Of a stretch of 64,000 nt of DNA, positions 20,166 to 32,100 are shown piece by piece (the stretch's first letter is position 1; every line of letters starts with the position of its first letter). Origin of the DNA: Mimachlamys varia (lineage: Eukaryota; Mollusca; Bivalvia; Pectinida; Pectinidae); the NCBI GenBank assembly GCA_947623455.1, contig OX392530.1:36363405-36427404 (forward strand), in the 5' to 3' direction. Both the position numbers and the translations under genes were made by a program. Below the pieces are notes generated by a model, which was given only the letters and a program-made list of their open reading frames with translations, ran no database searches and was not told where the DNA came from.

Positions 20166-23100
20166 CTGAAACAAAAAAATATTCCATCAGAAAGAAATGG
20201 TAATACATACATACACGTTCTCTGTACTTTATCCTGGTATGAATTTTGGCCTATCTTTTGGAATGAAGAATTATGATTCACACGGACAAGCCAATGAAAT
20301 AAAAAATGCAAACAAACTTGAAAATGGAGAATTCATATTTTTATATTTTACGATTTTTAAATCCAAGAGATACGTTTTTAAATTTTTCCACGAAGAGAAA
20401 AAGAGCGACAAATTTTAAAAATTCAACATTAATAATTTTGAATAATATTATTAAACATAATTAAAACAGACATACTTACCTTACTGCTGAACGGATCATT
20501 GACCGCTACCATATGAAAAAGAAACAACAGTTAATGATAAAAAGGTATTTCTATATAAATGTATTTAAACGAAACATCTTTGATAAACAACATACTGATA
20601 CAGAAAACAGACAATGTAGGTACTCTGATTAAAACCACATTATTGGTTTAATGTGATGTGTATATTGCATGCTAGTGAAATATACTTGATCGTCAAGTAT
20701 ACAATTTACATCTTGAAAAAGTAATTTTAATTTCCCTTAACCTAAATCTATAAAGTTATATAAGCTCCATCACGAATGAAAATTATAAATGCGAACTAAC
20801 GGGGAAAAATAACTGTGTATGGCAATCATACTGATAATAACAACATTTTGAGACATCAAAAGATGAAATCCTTTATAGGACATTTTGCAGGGTTTCAATT
20901 CATTTAAACGACACAGCATCCGTCGTTTCGTCGTTATTAAGAAGGAAAGACACGAGGGTTTAAAACCAGTTTACAAAGTTAATAGAGCATATGACCACTA
21001 TTCCTGTAAATGCAGTCTTGTCATCGTCGTCTCATAGAGCGTGTTGACTCGTTAAAGACTACATTTTGTACATGGAAAATGGCTTACAGATCCGGACTAA
21101 ATCTTGACCCAATGCTGCCAACGTAACTAGGTGGGAAGTGAACGTTAACGACGTTTCATCTAATCCCACATGTGCTCGAGTGATACAGTTTCGGATAAGT
21201 ATGGTCGCCTCATATAAAGAGCTGATCAATTGTTGAAAAATGTGAATTGTTGATAAGCGCCGTTTCATCTTATGCCAAAGGTGCTCGATTATGATCGAAG
21301 GAGACTGCGCTAGAAAAACTAGTACCAATCTAGTGACGTGAGGTCTACCGTTATTTTTCTTGATGGGGATTCGACGTTGTTGTCCTTGAACAAATGGGAT
21401 GGCGTAAGCATGAATTATTCCGTAACGGTAACGTACGGCGTTCAAACAACCAAAAGAAATGCTCTTCCGGTTGATGTGGAGTCAACCAAAACGATGACAC
21501 TGCTTCCGCCAAATACACACCGCTCAGTAGCACAGGAATCTTTTAAACGCGATGATAGACTGTTAAACATCCATCGATGATGTCTTAATGACATATAGAC
21601 TCATCCATAAACAGAGTACCCGCTCAGTCACGACAATTAAAGCGCAAATTTATCCGTCTCTATATCATATCAAACTACCTTTACGGCGATGCCTTAGCAG
21701 AAACAGGCAGAATTTCAGACGTCGCGGTAGAATAAGTCGTTCATATCATCGATTCTCTACAGTTTTGAGTCTGATGGGATGTACTCGAGAGCTACCTGTC
21801 AGACTTGTCATTTTGAACGTATTCCGAGGTGCACCATGCAGTTATGATTGCCCGGTATTACCGACGTGACATGTGAAAGATCTGCACGTTGTCGGTCTCT
21901 GACATTACCAGACTGTTTAAAACTTCTTGTAGAACTGGAATAGTGTTTATATAAATACCTTGTCGCATAAACGTGTCATTTTTCTCGTGAACTAGCTGTG
22001 GTATAATCAACTAATTTTACTAGTACCAAATGGTATTAATGAGGCTCCTCCCCTTTACCGAGTACAACAGAATTCGGAACTCTCGTTTGTCAGTCAATGA
22101 AGGTGAAACATGGCCAATGAACACCGTAGGAAATGACTAAAAAATACGCATATACCTACAAAATAATCAGCAACATTGTTGCGAACAATTCAATAAAATT
22201 CGCCTTTACAGACCACTGGGATATGAAAATTTGTTATACTTCTGAGGGGTTTAGATCAATTTTCGATTAAAATGCAACTCCAAATAGCATTTAAGACCAT
22301 TGGGGACGGTGGGGGCATTTGTATTGAAAATTAATATAACACCGAAATTCTAAGGTACCTGTGTTACTTACATGTTCTGCAGGTTATATTTTTTGTTCGT
22401 TTTGTAACGTTAACTTTCAGCATGAACAATCTTGAAATTAAAAGGCATTTTAGGTATTTTCGGAAATATCAGGCTTTTTCAAACGGGATCAAGGAAGCTA
22501 CTAAGCTATACGATGAACGTGACGATTCCAATTTTCCGATCATGAATTTTCCATTTCTTGATAGTAACATCCCTGCTTTTACAACCTATGGTGTTTACAT
22601 GTCGCAGTTGATTCGATATTCTACAGCTTGCTCTAAATATCGCGATTTTCGTGATCGATGTCGACTGCTGACAAACAAACTAACAACACAAGGATTCGAG
22701 AGATGCAGGTTGATCAGAAGTATGGTCAAGTTTTATGGTCGCCATCTTTGTCTCATTGAGTGTATGTTTAAGTGTGAAATGAAGATTAACGTTTTTCAGT
22801 ATGCTCATTAGTGTGTTAACTTGTTGTGATTGACAATGATACTCGGTTCTCATTTTGAGAACTTGATGTTTACTTGGATGTGACAAAGATTTACATGGCG
22901 GGTGTCATCGATGAAGCAGAAGACGCTTACTCTTCCGGAACACCTGGTCTTTTTTTCTTGTACTTGTACATGGGTCTCCATGTAAATCATACCTTTGTTC
23001 ATATTTTGCTCCTGGTTTAATCGATTTCGAGTTCGGCTTATGATTTTGTTAACGCTTCGGTTTTCTCTAATTTATTTTTATAATAGGTATTTCTTGCTTC

Positions 23101-26100
23101 TCCAGCTGGCTTATCTTTGATCGCAGTATAGTGAAAAAAAATAAACATCTTAGAAATCGGTAGGACTTGGGTCTGTGTTACTTTCAAGGCGATTATTCAA
23201 ATGCTCGTTCAGATCGTCTGTCATCATGTCCCAAGACTGGCCTGAGACTTAGTCCGACTTGTTGTAACGTTCTATGATAATGACAAAATTTTCACATGAA
23301 ATTGACACGTGACACTTTATGCAATAAGTCGGTTACATCATAGGAACCTCGCAATATGTCAGTCGAGGGGCGGAACTAACTTCTTTCGCTCTCCGCGCTC
23401 GAGATGTAACACCGCCCTTCTCGTACATGTAGCATTACTGACATATTGCTCGGTTCCTATGATATAACCAATACAAATTCTGTACCAACATTACAACAAA
23501 GCATACCAGCAAGGATTATTTCAATTTCACCATGGCTGTGAGACCACTTTCAAAAAACAATACAAATATAACACCGCGTTACGTTATATAAACTTTTGAA
23601 TTCGATATGTCTGTCGGGTGACGTACAGAGACAGCTTCCGGTAACCTATGTGTGTTGCATGGTTGAATCATATGATGCTTTTCAGATTTGCCGGTCACAA
23701 TATCAGTTTTTTCATCATGTTTAATATCAAATACAGCCTATACATGGTCAAGCTGTTTAATTTTTTAAAAAAGTGAAGTTTACATGATTATTTTAGCGTA
23801 TACATAACTGAATAGAAATAGATTCAACACGGCAAATGCTGCTTTTCGTCAAAAATGGTTACAGCCAAAAATAAAGGTGATGTGGAGAGCTATTTTGTAA
23901 AATGTTCGGCATATAAACATGGATTAATTATTTATAAGAAAAAAGAGTTGTTGAAAAAGACTTGATACGAACTCTGAAAATTTGGTAACATGTAACAGTA
24001 TATAAGTATAAAATACCTTGGTCACATGCTGAGCCTATCCAGCCAACATCACACCCCGTCACGTTACACAATCCGGTAAATCTGTCACAGCCGGGTGTGG
24101 CACAGTGACATATAGTATCACAGTTATTGCCATACGAAGTGGTGTTGCAGGCTGATTGGAGGGAAGGCATAAATAAACAGTTAAGTTTTGAGTCAAATGG
24201 ACATTGATTCAATGGATATCCTGTTCTGTTTCTATAATATACCTTCGTAAAATTTGAACCAATTATGTCAAAACAAAACAAAAAAAATAAAAAACAAAAC
24301 TCATTACTCTAAGCGATTATATATTTCGTTAATGTATATATATGTTAAAATTATACGCTATAATATGAACGATATTATACGAGAGAAAATCAGCTTGATT
24401 TTTTATAATAATTTAAAAAAAAAAACAACATTTAATATTAGTTATCATTACAATACCTGCATTACAAGTCGAGCCTTGCCATCCAACTTCACACCCGGGC
24501 ACAATACAATTGCCGGCGATTGCTTCACATCCGGGAGTAGCGCAGTTGCATGCATATTTACAATCTGGACCATATCTACTTGTGTTGCATGCTATCAATG
24601 CAAATAGAGAAAATAAGAAAAGTGGCAAATACATGTATTTCAAATAAATAATCCTTTTTGTTAAACACGTTTCTATCTCTCGGAGGCATGGTGGTCTAAT
24701 GGTAGGACGCCGGGCTCGTGATCGAGGGGTTGCGTGTTCGAGTCCCGGTCACGGGCAAAGATACTTTACTGTGATTGTGAGTACTTGGTTTAAAAGTGCT
24801 AGACATTGTAGAATGCTAGCTGTGAGCGCCAAAATGACAGCACCGGTGGTATACCCTCCAGGGAGTTGAAAACGATATTGGCTGGTTGCTATGGCCTTAT
24901 AACCACGGATAATCATTCTTGAACCGCGTCGAGACGCCCTTTAAGGTCATGAAAAAAAGCTGTTTATAAGAACATCGAATTATATTATAATTACTGAAAA
25001 GTGCCAATATTTAGCAAAATGATGCAAGTATAATTATTATAATTAGGTAATTCCAAGTCAAATATTATACATTGCAGTGCAAGTTCATGTAATAAGCTAA
25101 CTAAAAAATCACATGTTTTGTGGTAGTTTGTTTCTACCCCAAACCTGTCGTATGTGTTCTGTTTGAGACAGACACAGACCAATTATGATATTGTAAAGCT
25201 CGAATAAGCACGCCTTGCTATATATATAGTATATTAGAAATAAATTAATGCATTTCATCATCATAAAGTGTTACCTTTTGTAAAATTTGAACCAGTTATG
25301 TCAAACCAACAGAAACAAAACAACCAATGGAAAAACAAAACAACTAATTATTCTAAACGATTATAATTTTGGTATTGTAAATATATGTTATACGCTATAA
25401 CATGAACGTGTGCATCAAACGAGAGGAAATCAACTTGAGTTTTATATGTAAAACAAACAAAAGACTTTTAATATTAGTTATCATTACAATACCTGTATTA
25501 CAAGTCGAGCCTTGCCATCCAACTTCACACCCGGGCACAGTACAATTGCCGGCGATTGCGTCACATCCGGGAGTAGCGCAGTTGCACGTATATTTACAAT
25601 CTGGACCATATCTACCTGTGTTGCATGCTATAAATGACAAAAAAATAGAAAAGGGGCAAATACATGTATTTCCAAACAAATGAATCTTTTTGTTAAACAC
25701 GTTTCTATTTCTCGGAGGCATGGCGGTCTGATGGTAAGACGTCGGGCTCGTGATCGAGGGGTTGCGTGTTCGAATCCCGGTCACGGCACATGTGTTATAT
25801 CCTTGAGCAAGGTACCTTATTCTGATTGTTCTAGTTTATTCAGATGTAAATGAGTACGTGGTTTGGAAGCACTAGAAATTGTAGAATGTTAGCTGGGATC
25901 GCTGAAATGGCAGCACCGATTGTATACCCTCCAGGGGGTTGAGAACGATATTTGCTGGTTGCTATGGCCTTATAACTACGGATAATCATTTTTGAACCGA
26001 ATCGAGACGCCCTTCAAGGTCGTAAAAAAGCTGTTTATAAGAACTTCGAATTATATTATTATTATCGAAAAGTGCAAAATTATTATAATTAGGTAATTGC

Positions 26101-29100
26101 AAGTCAAATATTATACATTGCAGTGCAAGTTCATGTAATAAGCTACTTGAAAAATCACATGTTTTGTGGTAGTTTGTTTCTACCCCAAACCTGTCGTATG
26201 TGTTCTATTTGAGACAGACACAGACCAATTATGATATTATAAAGCTCGAATAAGCACGCCTTGCTATATATATAGTATATTAGAAATAAATTAATGCATT
26301 TCATCATCATAAAGTGTTACCTTTTGTAAAATTTGAACCAGTTATGTCAAACCAACAGAAACAAAACAAACAATGGAAAAACAAAACAACTAATTATTCT
26401 AAACGATTACATATTTCGGTATTGTATATATATGGTATACGCTATATATGTACGATATACATAAACAAGAGAAAATCAGCTCGAGTTTTAAATATTTAAA
26501 ACAAAAAAACATTTGATATTAATTATCATTATAATACCTGTATTACAAGTCGAGCCTTGCCATCCAACTTCACACCCGGGCACAGTACAATCGCCGGCGA
26601 TTGCGTCACATCCGGGAGTAGCGCAGTTGCACGTATATTTACAATCTGGACCATATCTACTTGTGTTGCATGCTATAAATGCAAATAGAGAAAATAAGAA
26701 AAGGGGCAAATACATGTATTTCCAAACAAATGAATCTTTTTGTTAAACACATTTCTATTTTTCTGTGGCATAGCGGTCTAAAGATGGTAATGCGCCGGGC
26801 TCGTGATGGAAGGGTTGCATGCTCCATTCCCGGTCACAGCATATGTGTTTTATCCTTGGGCAATAATCTTTACTCTGATTGTTCTAGTCTATTCAGCTGT
26901 ATATGAATACGTCGTTTGGAAGCACTAGAAACTGTAGGATGCTAGCTGTGAGCGCCGAAATGGCAGCACCAGTTGTATACTCTCTAGGGAACAATATTGG
27001 CTGGTTGCTATGGCCTTATAACCATGGATAATCATTCTTGAACCGCATCGAGACGCTCTTTAAGGTCGTGAAAAAAGCTGTTTATAAGAACCTCGAATTA
27101 TAATATTATTATTGAAAAGTGCAAATATTTAACAAAATGATGCCAGTATCATTATTAAAATTAGGTGAATGCAAGCCAAATTTTATACATTGCAGTGCAA
27201 GTTCATGTAATAAGCTAACTAAAAACATCACATGTTTTGTGGTAGTTTGTTTCAACCCCAAACCTGTCGTATGTGTTCTGTTTGAGACAGACACAGACCA
27301 ATTATGATATTGTAAAGCTCGAATAAGCTCGCCTTGCTATATAGTATATTAGAAATAAATTAATGCATTCCATCATCATAAAATGTTACCTTTGTCACAA
27401 TTCGGACCTTCCCAACCTGCATCGCAGCCTATGAGGTTACATAATCCACTAAATCTGTCACAGCCAGGAGTAGCACAGTGACATGTTTGTTTACAGTCCT
27501 TTCCAAAATGGCCGACGGTGCAAACTGAAACGATGTTATTTTTTTTTACATGTTGGCTAGCATCAAAAACCAATATACTGTAATAAAAGTTCTCAAAAAT
27601 TACTGGTATTCATCAAATGATGAATCATGTGTTATAAAGATTTTTACTGGAAGTTATACTTTTGAGATATAATTCAATTTGAATACTAACAATATTAACA
27701 TTACTAGGCGTCACGATGAATAACAATGGTACATGTATCTATCAACAAACCAATATTCAAGATGTATTCAATTAACATCTATTGTTCTACATCGAAGTTT
27801 ATTTTGTGTTAGCTATAATTTAGATGTGCTCTTACGACGTAAATTATGTAACTCATGAATTAGTTTAATGGCATTAGGGTCTATACTTGAAAGGATGATG
27901 AGCTTAATATGTGATTAGCAAAAAGTCAAATATGCTGTAATTTTAAAATTAATTTGATTCAATTAAAACTTTGCAGAATCAGCTATCCGCTAGGTGCAAT
28001 GTGCATGCAACAATGATGGGTTTAACCTTGATATTGCGACAGTAATCAAAGGTTGGAAAGAATGTAATAAACTTTATTAGGCTATTATTATCATTAGGTT
28101 ATTAGAGTAACGACACATAAGGTGTATATAATTCACTATAAACTGATATAAAAATTCCGTACCCTTATCACAAGCTACTCCTGTCCATCCAGACTCACAC
28201 CCCGGTTGGGTACACTTCCCACTAAATCGGTCGCATCCCGACAAAGCACAGTGGCATGTTTCCAAACAGTTTTTGCCGAATCTGCCGGCTCCACACGCTG
28301 AATTAATATGTTACTGTGTCAGCATGATTTAGATTTTAAGAGGACATCACATGATCAGAGTACACTAGTTTAATATAGCAATGAAAACAATGAGCGATTG
28401 AAATATCATAAACAAAGTTTAAACAACATAGCATACTCGAATGTTTCAATTAATAAACATTACATTTTACCTGTAGTGATAATACCGTGAATATAATATA
28501 TTTGGGTTACAATCTTATCAAAATATAAAGCAGCACTTGTTATTTGTTCAAGAGGGAAAAAACAAAAGAATAAATATAGTATTTTTCTTTTCCAACTTTC
28601 GATTACCCTCAGCACAATCATGCCCTTGCCATCCGGTTTCACATCCTGGTACTCTACAACTTCCGGTTACTCTGTCACATCCGGGTGTGGAGCAATGACA
28701 TGTATGATTACAGTTCATGCCGAAAGTTCCACTCATACATTCTAAAATAAAAGCCTTTGTCACTACAGTATAACAAGTATTGGTTAATAGATTTGTTGGT
28801 TTAAGACCAAAATCAAATGCAATAATATAAGCATAACATTTAAGAACAAGCTTTTGACAACATGTTACGCTTAGCATTACATATGCGTGTATATATAGTT
28901 CATTTTGTTCCGAACGTGACGGAATATAAAACATAACATAGACACATAAATCAGACCAGATCCGCCATAACACAGATAACGTAACATTGAATTGAGAACC
29001 AGGAGCTGAAATTTTTATAAATTATCAATCTTGATTATTAGTACATACTAACACCCTGGCCTGTGAGAAACAAACTTTTACGAGAAACACCAAATGAAAC

Positions 29101-32100
29101 AAGCGAGACTAGCAGGTCGCAAACACGAGACCTCTAGGTTATGGAGCCAGGACGTTACCACCAGGCCAAAATGCCAGAACCAGTTGAACTGATTCGTAAC
29201 TTTCTGGTACTGTTATGCAAGGTCGTGTCTCTCTACATAAAAATATCAAAATCAAAATATCACCTTCAGAACAGGTTGGCCCCATCCATCCACTCTGACA
29301 ACCAGTGACGTCACATAGTCCAGTATCAGGATCACATCCTCCCACATCACAGTGACATGTCCTTCCACAGTTGTTGAGTCCGTAATGTTTTATCGGACAC
29401 CCTACAGAAGAAAATACTTGCTTATTTCTGATATCGTTTGAGTCCATTCAAAATGTAGCAAAATAATCACATTAAAATATTGTTTACTTATATTAGATGA
29501 TTAATATATGTGTTCATATGCGGAAAAGCGGCCAGCCCGCTTCAGTTTTTTTCTCGATAATAATAAGTCTTTAAAACAGAAGAAGTTTTAGTGCGTTAAG
29601 TCCTAACAATTGAACTAGTCGGTGATTTGGTTTCCCCTAAAGAACCCCATAAGCTAGTGTCTGTTATGATTAATTCTTTACGTGTGCATTTGTTTTATCA
29701 GGACTGCCAATGTTGAGTCAGATCATGTGTTTTCAACTCTCTACATTACATTACCATTTTTATAGACAGCTTTTTGCATGCTGTCAATATAGGATAAATC
29801 CTTTAAAAGGGGTAATTCATCTTAAATAAAAACACATGATCTAGCCACTTATATTATCTTCATCGAGGCGGGACGAAGCAAAGATGTAAATATATGTGTA
29901 TAGATACAGGTGGCACTTGACTTGTGCTTTAAACAACTCGTTGAAGTGATACACCAACTAAAAGAACGCTGTGATGAATTTCGATAATTACCAAACACCT
30001 GCACCTCACACAATTCCACCACAGCGTCTGTTGTCGAGTAGTACTGATGAGACTTAGGTCCATTATCAGCAGGACGTTTGTTGTAGAAAATGACGTATTG
30101 TCCCTCAACAGGACAAGAACGAGATTGGTTGAATGACGGAAGATCCGGGTCCTTTGTGTCGTCATGGTAGCACAGATGTGCTGTGTTCGGCAGATTGTCC
30201 ACAGCAGTCATATTGGAAACATAAAGATAAAATCCAGAAAGCCGAAATGGATCTGAAATAGTAATTTGAAATACGCATGGTTTATTTTAATCGCTATCGC
30301 AAATATAATATACATGTACTTAACATTGAAAATGTGTATTCAATTTTTAACAGGAATATTTTAATGACATCAAGAGGCCTAGATTAACTGATCAATACAA
30401 AGCTTAGTATGATAATACACACATGTGTGTATTACGTCATATTTTTGAATAATATAAGATAATGAACATACTGCTATAAAAAATAAGTATGCCCATCGTA
30501 TACTCCTGATAAAACATATTACGAAGATAACGCCGGAACACAATGCTTGGATACTGTAAACTAGTATAAGCTAATAACAAATAAAATGAATGTTCAAACA
30601 GCGCGACCCTTATATCAAAATGGTATCGTGGATAAAACTTCTAATCTGATATTCAACCTATGGGTATAATACTAGTTGACTGCATTCTACCGGTACGTCA
30701 TCATACTCATCTCTTATGATGTTAATATAAAATCCCATTCCATACTTTTAGACCGGAAAAGAAAGAAAACATGAAGAAGACGAAATCAAACTATAATACA
30801 CTTGCATAGTTTTGTAATACTCTTTTTGTACGTTTCATGTATGCTCTAATATGTTATGTTTATAGTACTCACACAACTGTCTATAGGTTATGTTAACAGT
30901 CTTTATCCTTGACATCTGTTGAAGGTCAACTTTCCACCACGCCTCTCGTGATCCTGTCGGATTAGTAGAACTACAGCTTCCCCCTGTCAGGTCTTTCCCT
31001 ATTGTACCATCTACTGCTTTATCAGCTCTCCATCCGCGATACGTAGTACTTTGTGATGCTTGCTTTCCTAACGCAATATTATCTACCGAAACAAAAGGGA
31101 TATACGTCATTAACCTGCATCTCACTCGTTGTCATTTCAATTATTACTGGATTTTTTTTTTTAGAAATATTAAAAAAAAAAAAAAAAATACAACACTTTT
31201 CTTTATTTTGTTTTCAGAACGTATCATTTCTGGTCGATATTTTGTAAGAAAATCAGAATTAATTTTTTTACTGCCTTTTCGAAAATCCTTGTAATTATTG
31301 GAGATAAATTGTGAGAAAAAAACAGGTTTGGAACATATGTCTATTAAACAGAGAACTATGTAAAATACCTTGTACTAAACAGTACAGTACATCAAAACTT
31401 ACACATCTATGTTAGCAGCGGATTGCAATCATAAAACTACGGTTGAACTTTGTTATTCAAAACAACTATAGTTTCTTTGTCACTTTTAGCAAAACTTCAA
31501 ATACAAATTTCACACTCGTTTACCCTGAAAACTCAGATTACTTCCACGGTCCCACCCACTCTCAGATAACGAGGTTCGAGAGTACATAACAATTGTCTGC
31601 GATGTTTTTTTTAAACATGAACTAATTTTCTTCTATACATATTTTATACGCCTGTCAAATAGAACAGTTTTCAATCGATCTCTTTTAAACTTTATAGACA
31701 AATCATCATGGCATGAAGATTTCCTGAACAGCAGTTTGATTATACATTCTGTACTAGAGTTATGGGACCCAATCATCATGACATGGACCAGGTGTCTTTT
31801 CCTAAATGACAGTTTGCTTCAACAATAATTGCTAGAGTTATGGCGCTTTGGGACTTCGTGTCAGATGTAATTTTGGGCGTTATTTAGAAAAAGTCAGATT
31901 TTTTTTCTGTTTATTCAATTTCTTTCAACGTTGGCATGATACTTCAAAAAAGAATAATAATTGGGTACTATCATGGATTTCGTTTTGTTGTTAAGTGTTG
32001 CGTAACAGGATTGCAAAGTTGCTAAATATGGGCATTATGTAGGAAATGCTATTCTGTCGTAAACTTTTGTTTGACTGGACATCTCCTACAGTTTCCAACC

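Larger units (their letters stand above)
24457..27389. repeat. Three tandem ~1.04-kb blocks: EGF exon + SINE + intron
   Basis: EGF exons start at 24457, 25493 and 26538 (spacings 1036 and 1045). Each is followed on the plus strand by the SINE and by the same intron text ('aagctgtttataagaac', 'cattgcagtgcaagttcatg', 'aattaatgcattt'). The third block runs up to EGF module 4. Confidence 0.92.

Noticed and set aside
24678..24760. Functional tRNA gene
   Set aside because: A and B boxes are present but the cloverleaf is imperfect and a SINE body follows; the same unit occurs at 25711, 26762 and 14800.
25402..25683. Plus-strand frames opposite the EGF exons (also at 26513 and 24254)
   Set aside because: Antisense shadows of EGF modules 7, 6 and 5; they repeat because the exons are duplicated.
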